NCBI RefSeq assembly: GCF_050389775.1
Contig: NZ_CP177144.1
Location: 1,302,001-1,366,000, forward strand
From: Marinibacterium sp050389775
GTDB taxonomy: Bacteria > Pseudomonadota > Alphaproteobacteria > Rhodobacterales > Rhodobacteraceae
Reading direction: 5' to 3'
DNA: 64,000 bases
Of this stretch, positions 51,862 through 60,826 are shown piece after piece. Position 1 is the first letter of the stretch. Each line of letters starts with the position of its first letter. The translations under genes were made by a program, and so were the position numbers. The notes beneath the pieces were generated by a model. That model did no database searches and was not told where the DNA came from. It saw only the letters and a program-made list of their open reading frames with translations.

Positions 51862-52459
51862 GGGACCATCCTTTCGGCTTGAAGAGCGGGTCGCGGTAAT
51901 GGCTGATTTCCATCTCGATGCCATGGGCCAGCTGGGTGCCGTCCAGCTCGGCCGGCCCGGGATGGCGGTAGACCGCGTCGTTGCCGTCGATCGTCGGCGC
52001 GTCGTGGTCCTTGCGCGCACCCAGCCGTTCGGCCAGGCGGATGGAATCCAGGTTCTTGGGGTCGATGTAGCTCACCGCCCCGGCCCAGCCCAGCCGGTCA
52101 TAGAAATAGCCCCGCGCGGCATGGGTCGCTTCCAGCGCATAGCCCCGGCCGGCCTTGTCGGGCCAGATCACCCAGGCGATCTCGGGCTCGGGCCATTTCG
52201 CCGGTTTCCAGCCTCCGGCCATGCCGTAGGTCTCGTCGGTGTCGCGGTCGTGGATCATCCACATGCCGTAGCCCCGGATCTGCCAATGGCCGATCTCGGC
52301 GGCATAGAGCATCCAGGCCTCGTAGGTCGACAGCGGCCCGCCCATGAACCGGGCGCGGTAGCTGGTGAAGGTGGCCTTGAAATCGGGGTAATCGCCGGGC
52401 TCGGGGCCGCGCAGGACCAGCCGGTCGGTCTCCAGGACGGGAATGTCGGGCAGGGTCAT
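51854..52459 (-). CDS. GNAT acetyltransferase (fifth of five tandem copies)
   Basis: 201-aa RimJ/RimL-type N-acetyltransferase. TLPDIPVLETDRLVLRGPEPGDY opens it; the acetyl-CoA region is PDKAGRGYALEATHAARGYF, then AVSYIDPKNLDSIRLAERLGA. The start ATG overlaps the upstream gene stop by 4 bp (ATGA). Last and longest of the five paralogues, followed by chorismate mutase. Acceptor unknown. Confidence 0.88.
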   Translation of the reverse strand: MTLPDIPVLETDRLVLRGPEPGDYPDFKATFTSYRARFMGGPLSTYEAWMLYAAEIGHWQIRGYGMWMIHDRDTDETYGMAGGWKPAKWPEPEIAWVIWPDKAGRGYALEATHAARGYFYDRLGWAGAVSYIDPKNLDSIRLAERLGARKDHDAPTIDGNDAVYRHPGPAELDGTQLAHGIEMEISHYRDPLFKPKGWSLD

Positions 52460-52998
52460 GCCAGCGCCTCCGGTCCGGGGTGGCGGAAGACCAGCGTGCC
52501 CTCCCAACCGGGCAGGTCGGGATGGCTGGCGGCATCGTCCAGCGTGGCACCCAGCCGCCTGGCCAGGGCGATCGAGCGGGCATTGTCGGGGTCGATATAG
52601 CTGACGGCCGTGGGCCAGCCCAGCGTGTCATAGGCCCAGCGGCGCGTGGCCGTGGCGGCCTCGAAGACCAGCCCGCGGCCTTCGGTCGCCGGCGACCAGG
52701 CCGACCAGCCGAATTCGGGTTCGACCCAGCCTTCGGGGAAGAACGGGCCGACGGCGCCCAGCGGCGTGCCGCTGGCCTTGTCGCAATAGATGAACAGGCC
52801 ATAGCCGCGCATGACCCAATGGCCGGTCAGGTGGCCCATGGTGCGCCAGGCCTGGAACCGGCTTTGCGGTCCGCCCATGTAGCGCGACCTGTCGTCCATC
52901 AGGAAGGCCATGCCCGGTTCCATGTCACCGGCCTGCGGCGCGCGCAGGATCAGGCGTTCGGTTTCCAGGACCGGGGTATCGGACAGCATCACGCTCAT
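52456..52998 (-). CDS. GNAT acetyltransferase (fourth of five)
   Basis: 180-aa paralogue: DTPVLETERLILRAPQAGDM, YMGGPQSRFQAWRTMG, acetyl-CoA loop PATEGRGLVFEAATATRRWAY and SYIDPDNARSIALARRLGA. It overlaps both neighbours by 4 bp. It is most similar in layout to the copy at 52995-53522. Confidence 0.88.
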   Translation of the reverse strand: MSVMLSDTPVLETERLILRAPQAGDMEPGMAFLMDDRSRYMGGPQSRFQAWRTMGHLTGHWVMRGYGLFIYCDKASGTPLGAVGPFFPEGWVEPEFGWSAWSPATEGRGLVFEAATATRRWAYDTLGWPTAVSYIDPDNARSIALARRLGATLDDAASHPDLPGWEGTLVFRHPGPEALA

Positions 52999-53522
52999 GC
53001 CAGTGACCCCCGCGAGGGATGGCGCCAGATCAGCAATTCGCCGTAATCGGCATGGTGAAAGCTGCCGTCGCGCTGCGCGCCCATCCGCCGGGCCAGGGCG
53101 ACCGACCGGTCGTTGCCCGGGGTGGTGCAGGAAATCACGCTGTCCCAGCCCAGGGTGTCATAGACATAGCCCCGCGCGGCCAAGGCGGCCTCGTAGGCGA
53201 TGCCCCGGCCCTCGGCGGCGGCAAAGACCGTCCAGGCGATCTCGGGCTCGGGCCAGGTGATGGGATAGAACGGCCCGACGATGCCCAGCGGTTCGTTGCT
53301 TTGCTTGTCGGCGACCATCCAGCGGCCGAAGCCGCGCAGCGACCATTGGCCGATGATGGCCGAAAGCTTGTGAAAGGCCTGGTCCAGCGTGAAGGGCCCG
53401 CCGACGCCGGCCGAGCGCTCGGACTGGCAGAAGGCCGCATAGGCATCGAGATCCGTCGCCGTCGGCGCGCGCAGCACCAGCCGGTCGGTTTCCAGGGTGG
53501 GGATGAGCACCGGGTGGGTCAT
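52995..53522 (-). CDS. GNAT acetyltransferase (third of five)
   Basis: 175-aa paralogue: IPTLETDRLVLRAPTATDL, GVGGPFTLDQAFHKL, acetyl-CoA loop AAAEGRGIAYEAALAARGYVY and TTPGNDRSVALARRMGA. It is coupled to both neighbours through ATGA overlaps. Confidence 0.88.
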   Translation of the reverse strand: MTHPVLIPTLETDRLVLRAPTATDLDAYAAFCQSERSAGVGGPFTLDQAFHKLSAIIGQWSLRGFGRWMVADKQSNEPLGIVGPFYPITWPEPEIAWTVFAAAEGRGIAYEAALAARGYVYDTLGWDSVISCTTPGNDRSVALARRMGAQRDGSFHHADYGELLIWRHPSRGSLA

Positions 53523-54046
53523 GCCACGCCTTCCTTGGTCGGGGGCAGGGCGGTCAGGTCATGCACGATGACCACGTCGCCGGGGGCCTCGCCACGGGCG
53601 TCGGGGTCGATCACCCCGCCGATGCGCTGGCCGAGCGCGATCGACCGGGCGTTGGCCGGGTCGATGATGTTGATCAGGCGGGTCCAGCCCAGATCGGCGC
53701 GGGCCCAGGCCATGACGGCCCGGGCGGCCTCGGCGGCGATGCCCCGGCCTTCGGCCTCTGGCACGACGAACCAGCCCAGTTCCGGGCCGGGATAACCGTC
53801 GGGTTCATAGATGCCGACCTCGCCCAGGTAATCCCCGGTGTCACGGTCGTCGATGCCGAAGGGGCCGTAGCCGCGCAGCTGCCAGATGGCCACGTCCGAG
53901 GCCCAGACCCGCCAGGCCGCGTCACGTTCCATCATGCCGCGTTCGTGGATCGACCGGGGCGAGGCGAAGAACGCTGCCCAATGTTCGAAATCGGCCAGTT
54001 TCGGCGCGCGCAGGATCAGGCGGTCGGTGGTCAGCGTCGGGATCAT
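53519..54046 (-). CDS. GNAT acetyltransferase (second of five)
   Basis: 175-aa paralogue. ATG 54046 begins IPTLTTDRLILRAPKLADF; the frame continuing to 54151 is an artefact. The acetyl-CoA loop is VPEAEGRGIAAEAARAVMAWA and the C-terminal half has IIDPANARSIALGQRIGG. It overlaps the upstream stop by 4 bp. Confidence 0.88.
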   Translation of the reverse strand: MIPTLTTDRLILRAPKLADFEHWAAFFASPRSIHERGMMERDAAWRVWASDVAIWQLRGYGPFGIDDRDTGDYLGEVGIYEPDGYPGPELGWFVVPEAEGRGIAAEAARAVMAWARADLGWTRLINIIDPANARSIALGQRIGGVIDPDARGEAPGDVVIVHDLTALPPTKEGVA

Positions 54047-54558
54047 GCGACACCCTCCGCGGCGGGGCGGTGGCGGTAGACCACATCTGCGTCGTCGTAG
54101 CTCTTCGCCTCGGGGTCGACCACGGCGCCCAGCCGCTCGGCAAGATGGCACGAGCGGGTGTTCCGGCGGTCGATGTAGCTCACCAGCGTCGGTACGCCGA
54201 GGGCGGCGAATGCGTAATCCCGCGCGGCACTGGCGGCCTCAAAGGCCAGCCCCCGGCCCTCGAACCCGTCGAACAGGATCCAGCCAAGTTCGAGTTCGGG
54301 GAAATGCGGCGGCTGCGAGATGCAGACCTGTCCCGCGAGCGCGCCGTCGCGGGTCTCGATCGCCCAGCCGCCATGGCCGCAGAGCGCCCAGGAGCCGGTT
54401 TCGGAGGCAAAGCCGTACCACAGGTGGGTGCGTGTGCTCGGGCCGTCCACGTATTCGGCGCGGGGGCTTTGGAAGAAGTCCCAGAACGCCTCCATGTCGG
54501 AGAGCACATGCGGGCGCAGACGGGTGCGCGCGGTGTCGATGATCGGAGCGGCTGTCAT
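54043..54558 (-). CDS. GNAT acetyltransferase (first of five)
   Basis: 171-aa paralogue, the first read after ffh. IIDTARTRLRPHVLSDM opens it; the acetyl-CoA loop is FDGFEGRGLAFEAASAARDYA and later SYIDRRNTRSCHLAERLGA. It has the most divergent sequence of the five and the weakest ribosome-binding site; a TTG at 54570 is possible. The 103-bp gap after ffh may contain a promoter. Confidence 0.85.
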   Translation of the reverse strand: MTAAPIIDTARTRLRPHVLSDMEAFWDFFQSPRAEYVDGPSTRTHLWYGFASETGSWALCGHGGWAIETRDGALAGQVCISQPPHFPELELGWILFDGFEGRGLAFEAASAARDYAFAALGVPTLVSYIDRRNTRSCHLAERLGAVVDPEAKSYDDADVVYRHRPAAEGVA

Positions 54559-54661
54559 GGCGTGACCCAATGGCCGCGCTGCTGCGCGACACCATACATC
54601 AGCGGGAGGTCGACGCGATACGTCACCCCGAGGACAGGTTTATGTGGCCAGCCGCGTGTCA

Positions 54662-56176
54662 TCACTTCTTCTTGCCGAAGCCCGAAAGACCCGGGGGCAG
54701 GCCCATGCCGCCGCCGAGGCCGGGCAGACCACCGGGCATGCCGCCCGGCATCTTGCCGCCGGCGGCCTTGGCCGCGGCTTCCAGCGCCTTGGGGTCCATG
54801 CCGGCGGCCATGTCGGCCGGGTTGCCACCCTTGCCCATCATCGCCTTCATGGCCTGTTTCATCATGCCGCCCTTGGACTTGCCCATCTTCTTCATCATGT
54901 CGCCCATCTGGCGGTGCATCTTCAGAAGCTTGTTCAGGTCGGACACGTCCTGACCCGCACCGGCGGCGATGCGCTTCTTGCGCGAGGCCTGCAGCAGCTT
55001 GGGGTTCACCCGTTCCTTCTTGGTCATCGACTGGATCAGCGCGATCTGGCGCTTGATGATCCGGTCGTCGAAACCGGCATCCTCGATCTGCTTGGCCATC
55101 TTGCCCATGCCCGGCAGCATCGACATCATGCCCTCCATGCCGCCCATCTTGAGCATCTGCTCGAGCTGCATCTTGAGGTCGTTCATCGAGAACTGACCCT
55201 TGGCCATGCGGCGCATCATCTTCTCGGCTTCCGCCGCCTCGATGGTTTCCTGGGCCTTCTCGACCAGGGCCACGATGTCGCCCATGCCCAGGATCCGGCC
55301 GGCGATCCGGTCGGGTTCAAAGGTCTCGATGGCGTCCATCTTCTCGCCCAGGCCGACGAAGCGGATCGGCTTGCCGGTCACCGCGCGCATCGACAGCGCC
55401 GCACCGCCGCGGCCATCGCCGTCCATCCGGGTCAACACCACGCCGGTCACGCCGATCTTGTCGTCGAACTCGGTCGCAACGTTGACGGCGTCCTGGCCGG
55501 TCAGGCCGTCGACCACCAGCAGGGTTTCACGCGGGTTGGCCACGTCGCGCACGGCGGCGGCCTGGGCGATCAGCTCCTGGTCGATATGCAGACGGCCCGC
55601 GGTGTCGAGCATGTAGACGTCATAGCCACCAAGGCTTGCCTGGGTCTTGGCGCGCTTGGCGATCTGGACCGGATCCTCGCCCTTGACGATGGGCAGGGTA
55701 TCGACGCCGATCTGGGTGCCCAGGATCGCCAGCTGCTCCATGGCCGCCGGGCGGTTGGTGTCGAGCGAGGCCATCAGAACGCGCTTGCCTTCGCGGTCCT
55801 TCAGACGCTTGGCGAGCTTGGCGGTGGTGGTCGTCTTGCCCGAGCCCTGCAGGCCGACCATCAGGATCGGGGCCGGGGGCGTGTCGATCTTGAGAGCGCC
55901 GGGATCGCCTTCGCCGGCCAGCGTGGCGACCAGCGCGTCATGCACGATCTTGACGACCTGCTGGCCCGGGGTGACCGACTTGGTCACGGCCTGGCCGGTG
56001 GCCTGGTCCTGCACGCGCTTGACGAAATCGCGGGCCACGGGCAGCGAGACATCGGCCTCGAGCAAGGCCACGCGAACCTCGCGCAGGGCGGTCTTGACGT
56101 CGTCCTCGGACAGCGCGCCCTGTTTCGTCAGCCGGTCGAATACACCTGAAAGGCGCTCGGACAGATTTTCAAACAT
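54662..56176 (-). CDS. ffh: Signal recognition particle protein Ffh
   Basis: 504-aa SRP GTPase guiding ribosomes with nascent membrane proteins to FtsY. NG domain: GLQGSGKTTTTAKLAKRL (G1), MLDTAGRLHIDQEL (G3) and VGLGEKMDAIETFEPDRI. M domain: methionine-rich MRRMAKGQFSMNDLKMQLEQ and ERVNPKLLQASRKKRIAAGAG, then a Gly/Met-rich tail. AGGAGG lies before the ATG. It heads the leftward SRP/GNAT/ribosomal series. Confidence 0.96.
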   Translation of the reverse strand: MFENLSERLSGVFDRLTKQGALSEDDVKTALREVRVALLEADVSLPVARDFVKRVQDQATGQAVTKSVTPGQQVVKIVHDALVATLAGEGDPGALKIDTPPAPILMVGLQGSGKTTTTAKLAKRLKDREGKRVLMASLDTNRPAAMEQLAILGTQIGVDTLPIVKGEDPVQIAKRAKTQASLGGYDVYMLDTAGRLHIDQELIAQAAAVRDVANPRETLLVVDGLTGQDAVNVATEFDDKIGVTGVVLTRMDGDGRGGAALSMRAVTGKPIRFVGLGEKMDAIETFEPDRIAGRILGMGDIVALVEKAQETIEAAEAEKMMRRMAKGQFSMNDLKMQLEQMLKMGGMEGMMSMLPGMGKMAKQIEDAGFDDRIIKRQIALIQSMTKKERVNPKLLQASRKKRIAAGAGQDVSDLNKLLKMHRQMGDMMKKMGKSKGGMMKQAMKAMMGKGGNPADMAAGMDPKALEAAAKAAGGKMPGGMPGGLPGLGGGMGLPPGLSGFGKKK

Positions 56177-56280
56177 GTCTTCGGCCTCCTGCGCCGTTAC
56201 GTCTTTGCCGGTCCGAATGTAAGGGCCGACGGCTCAATGCACAAACGCCCCCACGGGCGCAACGCGCTGGTGGAGGGCGA

Positions 56281-56318
56281 TCCCGGCATGGTGCCGGGAC
56301 CGGAAGGCGGGCTTCCGG
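56281..56318 (-). other. Paired hairpins in the ffh leader
   Basis: TCCCGGCA-TGG-TGCCGGGA (56281-56299) and CCGGAAG-GCGGG-CTTCCGG (56300-56318) are adjacent perfect stems 100-140 bp upstream of ffh. They could be a structured 5' leader or a terminator. I considered SRP RNA but the conserved tetraloop and internal-loop sequences are missing. Confidence 0.4.
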
Positions 56319-56374
56319 TGGATTGCCCGGTGCGATAGAGGGCACGGGAGGGTGAGTCAAGGTGGAATGCACGG

Positions 56375-57085
56375 ATGTCGGATGGATGGGACGCCTCGGC
56401 CGGGGCCTGGATCGCCGAGCAGGGCGCGGCGGGGGATTTCGCCCGGGCCTTCACGCTGGATGCGCCGATGCAGGCCCGGGTGCGGGCCGCGGCGCCCGGG
56501 CGGGTGCTGGACGTGGGCTGTGGCGAAGGCCGGTTCTGCCGCTGGCTGGCCGGGCAGGGCATCGCGGCGGTGGGGCTGGACCCGACAGCCGGGCTGCTGG
56601 ACCGGGCGCGGGCGCTGCACCCCGAGGGCACCTATCACCAGGGCCAGGCCGAGGCGCTGCCCTTCGGTGACGGGGTCTTTGACATGGCCATCAGCTACCT
56701 GACCCTGATCGACATCGCCGATTACCGCGCGGCGATCGCCGAGATGGCCCGGGTGCTGCGGCCGGGCGGGCGGCTGCTGGTGGCCAACCTGCAGGGTTAT
56801 CATACCTGCGGCGACGGCCGGGCCGACTGGCAGGCTGACGGCTCGGCCCGGGTGCGGCTGGATCGCTACCTCGTGGAACGGGCGGCCTGGGCGGAATGGC
56901 GGGGCATCCGCATCCGCAACTGGCACCGGCCGCTGGGGGCCTACATGCAGGCCTTCCTGTCCGCCGGGCTGGAGCTGCGCCATTTCGACGAACCGGCGCC
57001 GGTGGGCGGGGCCGAGCCCAAGCAGACGCGCAATACACATGCGCCGTTCTTCCATGTCATGGAGTGGCAGCGGCCGGCGGGCTGA
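56375..57085 (+). CDS. Class I SAM-dependent methyltransferase
   Basis: 236-aa Methyltransf_11-type enzyme: SAM motif I GRVLDVGCGEGRFCRWLAG, acidic strand-2 end GLDPTAGLLDRARAL, AEALPFGDGVFDMAISYLTL and ARVLRPGGRLLVANL. Substrate unknown. It is divergent from ffh and convergent with the racemase gene. The ribosome-binding site is weak (GGTGGA). Confidence 0.85.
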   Translation: MSDGWDASAGAWIAEQGAAGDFARAFTLDAPMQARVRAAAPGRVLDVGCGEGRFCRWLAGQGIAAVGLDPTAGLLDRARALHPEGTYHQGQAEALPFGDGVFDMAISYLTLIDIADYRAAIAEMARVLRPGGRLLVANLQGYHTCGDGRADWQADGSARVRLDRYLVERAAWAEWRGIRIRNWHRPLGAYMQAFLSAGLELRHFDEPAPVGGAEPKQTRNTHAPFFHVMEWQRPAG

Positions 57086-57102
57086 GGGCCGCGGGGCCGG
57101 GA

Positions 57103-57852
57103 TCAGCCGGCCATTTCGGGCAGGGCACGGGCCAGGGCGGCGGCGACATGGGTGGCCGAGGGGTTGATGAAGAGATGGCCGTCGGCTTCAAAGACAGGCA
57201 CGTCGCGGTGTTCGGGAAAGGCCAGGGGCAGTTCGGTGCAGGCCAGGATGACGGCCGTGCCCGGCGCGGCATGGCGGTTGCACATGTCCAGCACCCGGGC
57301 CCGCGCCCGGTCGGACGCGCCGCCGTGGAAATCGGTGTCGATGATGTCCTGCATCAGGGTGATGTCGTCTTCGGGCAGGCGGGCATTGGCCGCCACGCAT
57401 TCGGCTTCCAAGGCCAGGGCGTAATCGCGGGCCTGCATCGTGACCGAGGTGCCCAGAACCAGCGCCCGGTCCGCCCCGGCATCGGCCGTGGCCGCAGCGG
57501 TGGTGTCGAGGATCGACAGCACGGGCAGGCTGACCCCCCGGCGGATGGCGGCCAGCCGGGCATGGGGCGTGTTCGAGGCGATGACCGCAAAGGCACAGCC
57601 CGCGCCCTGCAGGGTCAGCAGGGCGGTGCGGAAGACGGCATCGAACCCGGCCCAGCTGTCCTCGTCGCCGGGCCGGCCGCGCAGCGCCCGGGTCTGGGCC
57701 TGCACGACGCTTTCGATGGTGATCGGCGGGATGGGCAGGGGCGGTCGATGGCCCCGCGCGGCATAGACCCGGCCGGCGCCTTCCGCGATGGCCCGGTAGT
57801 AATCGAGGGTCGAGGCCCAGCCGACCCCGCCGAGAATGCCGATCTTTCTCAT
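57103..57852 (-). CDS. Aspartate/glutamate racemase family protein
   Basis: 249-aa cofactor-independent racemase family. MRKIGILGGVGWASTLDYYR opens it; catalytic-region residues are AVIASNTPHA, where Thr-Pro follows Asn (family Cys/Thr position), and VILACTELPL with the second catalytic Cys. The first Cys appears replaced by Thr, as in some amino-acid racemase-like members, so activity is uncertain. AAGAAGGGG precedes ATG 57852; the longer frame to 58140 is rejected. Confidence 0.83.
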   Translation of the reverse strand: MRKIGILGGVGWASTLDYYRAIAEGAGRVYAARGHRPPLPIPPITIESVVQAQTRALRGRPGDEDSWAGFDAVFRTALLTLQGAGCAFAVIASNTPHARLAAIRRGVSLPVLSILDTTAAATADAGADRALVLGTSVTMQARDYALALEAECVAANARLPEDDITLMQDIIDTDFHGGASDRARARVLDMCNRHAAPGTAVILACTELPLAFPEHRDVPVFEADGHLFINPSATHVAAALARALPEMAG

Positions 57853-58341
57853 TGCCTGCCCCTTCTTCTGCCGGCCGCCCGGTGTCTTTTCGTGTCGCGC
57901 CGGTCGTCCCATGTCGCGCCGCCCGGTTCCGCCCCATGCTGACCCATGCCGGGATGTACCGCCGGGGTCCGTGCCCTGTGGCCTCGCGGACCATCCCGCG
58001 GCCGGGGCGCGCCGTCCTGTCCGACCCACCTTGCGCCAGGGCGCGGGGCGGGGCCAGCGATTTTGGTGCTGCCGTCGGAGGAATGGCTTGGGCACGGCCC
58101 CTTCAGCGGCCCTGACAAGACACCCGCCCGGCCCGGGCACGGCGCAGTCACGGCACGGTCACGGGGCGTTCAACAGCGAATAACGGGCCAGTCTCGGGCC
58201 AATCACGGGCCGATCAAGCGGCAGGCGATCGACCGGCCCCGGCCGGCCGATGACACGGGGCTCAGGGGAAGACCCTTGAATTCACGAACATCCCTGCGCA
58301 AAACCAGACCTGAATGTGAGCATTTGCACAGGTTGGGCTTG
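57853..58341. other. Divergent intergenic region, racemase / LysR
   Basis: I see no gene in this 489-bp stretch. It has degenerate repeats: GTGTCGCGCCGGTCGTCCC/ATGTCGCGCCGCCCG near 57893-57930, and CACGGGCC/CAATCACGGGCCGATC steps at 58150-58215. TGTGAGCATTTGCACA (58315-58330) matches the CRP half-site pattern TGTGA-N6-TCACA with one mismatch, just before the LysR start. The fit is visual only. Confidence 0.45.
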
Positions 58342-59220
58342 ATGGAGAATTGGGACGAGGTCCGCACGGCCTACCAGGTGGTGCGGCTTGGCACGGTCAG
58401 CGGGGCGGCCGATGTGCTGGGGGTGCACCATGCCACCGTGATCCGCCATATCGATGCCCTCGAAGCCCGGCTGGGTGTCAAGCTGTTCCAGCGCCATGCC
58501 CGGGGCTATACCCCGACCGAGGCCGGCCAGGACCTGGCCCGGGTTGCCCAGGCCACCGAGGACCAGTTCAACCAGCTGGCCGGGCGGATGAAGGGCCAGG
58601 GCGACAGCATGACCGGCGAGCTGGTCGTGACCTCGCTGGAGTCCTTTGCCCCGCTGATCGTGCCGGCCCTGGCGGCGTTCCAGCAGGCCCATGACGAGCT
58701 GACCGTGCGTTTCCTGACCGGCGAGCGGCTGTTCCGCCTGGAATATGGCGAAGCCCATGTGGCCATCCGGGCGGGCACCGCGCCGGACCAGCCGGACAAT
58801 GTCGTCCAGCCCTTCGCCTCGCAGCGCGCGGCGCTTTATGCCTCGCGGGGCTATGTCGAGCGCCACGGCCTGCCCGAGGGGCCGGGCGATTTCGCCGGTC
58901 ACCGGTTTGTCGGCCATGACGACGCCGATTTCCGCGCGCCCTATGCCCGGTGGATGCGCGCCCATGCGCCGGACGCCCGCTTCGTGTTCCGCTCGACCGA
59001 TTTCCTGTCGATCCAGGAGGCCATCGCGGCAGGGGCGGGCATCGGGTTCATCCCCTGTTGCGATGCCGCCCGGCGCGATGACCTGGTCGAGGTCATGCCG
59101 CCGATCCCCGACTGGGCCGCGCCGCTGTGGCTGGTCACCCATGTCGACCTGCACCGGACCCACAAGGTCCAGACCTTCCTGCAATTCCTCAAGGAACGCG
59201 CCCGGGACTGGCCGCTGTGA
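58342..59220 (+). CDS. LysR family transcriptional regulator
   Basis: 292-aa regulator. Helix-turn-helix: ENWDEVRTAYQVVRLGTVSG, GVHHATVIRHIDALEARLGV and LFQRHARGYTPTEAGQDL. The effector domain (about 90-290) has GELVVTSLESFAPLIVPALA. ATG 58342 starts at the conserved region; the frame extending upstream to 57946 is rejected. It precedes a DMT transporter by about 95 bp and may regulate it. Confidence 0.87.
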   Translation: MENWDEVRTAYQVVRLGTVSGAADVLGVHHATVIRHIDALEARLGVKLFQRHARGYTPTEAGQDLARVAQATEDQFNQLAGRMKGQGDSMTGELVVTSLESFAPLIVPALAAFQQAHDELTVRFLTGERLFRLEYGEAHVAIRAGTAPDQPDNVVQPFASQRAALYASRGYVERHGLPEGPGDFAGHRFVGHDDADFRAPYARWMRAHAPDARFVFRSTDFLSIQEAIAAGAGIGFIPCCDAARRDDLVEVMPPIPDWAAPLWLVTHVDLHRTHKVQTFLQFLKERARDWPL

Positions 59221-59314
59221 CGGCTGCCGTTCGCGGTCCGGCCGCTTCGGTCCGGCCGGGCGCCGCGCGCTTGTGCCCGGTGCGGCGGGCCGCGTGGCCG
59301 ATGAAAGGGACCCG

Positions 59315-60229
59315 ATGACACGCCTGCTTGCCGGCAATCCGGCGCTTCAGGGCCACCTGGCCATGCTGACCTTTTCGGCGCTGGTCGCCGGGTCTTTCCT
59401 GCTGGGCGCCCAGGTCGCGGGCGAGATCGCCCCGGCGGCCATCAACGCCCTGCGCTTTGCCCTGGCCGCGATCATCATCGGCATCGCGGCCATGGCCACA
59501 GGGGGCATCCCGCGCGGCGCCGCCCGCGCGCCGTGGCGGTACCTCGTGCTGGGCGGGTTCTTTGCGCTGTATTTCCTGCTGATGTTCGAAGGGCTGAAGA
59601 CCGCCTCGGCGCTCAATACCTCGGCCGTCTTCACTTTGACCCCGGTGCTGTCGGCCGGTTTCGGCCTGGTCCTGCTGGGCCAGGTCACCACCCGGCGCAT
59701 GGCCCTGGCCCTGGCCATCGGGGCCCTGGGCGCGGTCTGGGTCATCTTTCGCGGCGATTGGCAGGCGGCCCGGGCGATGGATATCGGGCGCGGCGAGGTG
59801 ATTTTCTTCTTCGGCTGCGTCAGCCACGCGGTCTATACGCCACTGGTGCGCCGGCTGAACCGGGGCGAGCGGCCACTGGTCTTTTCCTTCGGCATGATGA
59901 TCGCCGGTTGCCTGATCCTGGGCCTGTTCGGCTGGCAGGACCTGGCCACGACGGATTGGGCCGGTCTGCGTCCGCTGGTCTGGATCACCATCGGCTATCT
60001 CGTCGTCTTTGCCTCGGCCTCGACCTTTGTCCTGCTGCAATTCGCCACGATGCGCCTGCCGTCGGCCAAGGTCATGGCCTATACCTATCTCACACCGTCC
60101 TGGGTCATCCTGCTGGAACTGGCCACGGGGCAGGGCGCCCCGCCGGCCCTGACCCTGGTCGGCATCGCGCTGACCGTCGCGGCCCTTGCCCTGCTGCTGG
60201 AAAAGGATCCCGCCGCGCCCGCGCGCTAG
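59315..60229 (+). CDS. DMT superfamily transporter, EamA type
   Basis: 304-aa inner-membrane protein with ten predicted helices in two EamA repeats: NALRFALAAIIIGIAAMA, FEGLKTASALNTSAVFTLTP and TTRRMALALAIGALGAVWVI in the first; FFFGCVSHAVYTPLVRRLN and SAKVMAYTYLTPSWVILLEL in the second. Probable metabolite exporter. ATG 59315 has AAAGGGA upstream. Its stop overlaps that of the convergent ArsR gene (CTAG). Confidence 0.87.
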   Translation: MTRLLAGNPALQGHLAMLTFSALVAGSFLLGAQVAGEIAPAAINALRFALAAIIIGIAAMATGGIPRGAARAPWRYLVLGGFFALYFLLMFEGLKTASALNTSAVFTLTPVLSAGFGLVLLGQVTTRRMALALAIGALGAVWVIFRGDWQAARAMDIGRGEVIFFFGCVSHAVYTPLVRRLNRGERPLVFSFGMMIAGCLILGLFGWQDLATTDWAGLRPLVWITIGYLVVFASASTFVLLQFATMRLPSAKVMAYTYLTPSWVILLELATGQGAPPALTLVGIALTVAALALLLEKDPAAPAR

Positions 60230-60654
60230 GGCGCCCCGGCTTCACGGCCGTTGTCTATGGCGCCTGTCTCGTCGGGGCTTGGCGTTTCGGCGTCCCCCTC
60301 TTCCGGCCCTTGCTGGCCGGCCTCGGACCCTTCGCCCGACAATTCGCGTGACAGGAACCGTTCGAACGCGTCCAGGTTGACCGGTTCGAACTGGCCGAAC
60401 CCCTGCATCCAGACCGACGCCGCCTTCATCGCGTCGGGCTCCAGCTTGCACCATTTCACCCGCCCGCGCTTTTCCTGGGCAATCAGCCCGGCCCGGGTCA
60501 GGATCGCCAGGTGCTTGGAAATCGCCGCCAGCGACATCTCGAAAGGCTCGGCCACGTCGGTCACCGCCATGTCGTCTTCGAGCAACATGGCCAGGATCGC
60601 CCGGCGGGTCGGGTCGGCCAGGGCGGCAAAGACGGTGTCGAGGGGGTCGGACAT
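60226..60654 (-). CDS. ArsR-type winged-helix regulator
   Basis: 142-aa metalloregulator-family protein: FAALADPTRRAILAMLLEDD, recognition helix EMSLAAISKHLAILTRAGLI and wing RGRVKWCKLEPDAM. No CVC metal motif is visible, so it is of the SdpR-like ArsR group rather than a metal sensor. An acidic tail (SGEGSEAGQQGPEEGDAE) follows. It is convergent with and overlaps the DMT gene by four bases. Confidence 0.85.
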   Translation of the reverse strand: MSDPLDTVFAALADPTRRAILAMLLEDDMAVTDVAEPFEMSLAAISKHLAILTRAGLIAQEKRGRVKWCKLEPDAMKAASVWMQGFGQFEPVNLDAFERFLSRELSGEGSEAGQQGPEEGDAETPSPDETGAIDNGREAGAP

Positions 60655-60756
60655 GGCATCGCTGTGCCGCAGGCCGAACGGATCGTCAACCGTCCGGTTG
60701 AATATGCCATTTCCATCCTTTTGCCCCCGTCTCCCACCCTTTGCGCCACGGTCCTG

Positions 60757-60779
60757 TTTTCTTCTTGGTGAAAATACCC
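60757..60779 (-). repeat. GGGTATTT...CCAAGAAGAA motif upstream of atpI
   Basis: On the minus strand it reads GGGTATTTTCACCAAGAAGA, continuing AAA, and matches the copies near 33.6 and 40.2 kb. It lies between the ArsR gene and the atp operon, about 50 bp upstream of the likely atp promoter. Confidence 0.55.
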
Positions 60780-60826
60780 TGCAAAAACATTGCCCTAGCC
60801 GCGCAACGCCGGGGTATTTCTGGTAA

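Noticed and set aside
56177..56374. SRP RNA (ffs) next to ffh
   Set aside because: Hairpins are present but the conserved tetraloop and adjacent internal-loop sequences are absent; kept only as a structured leader.
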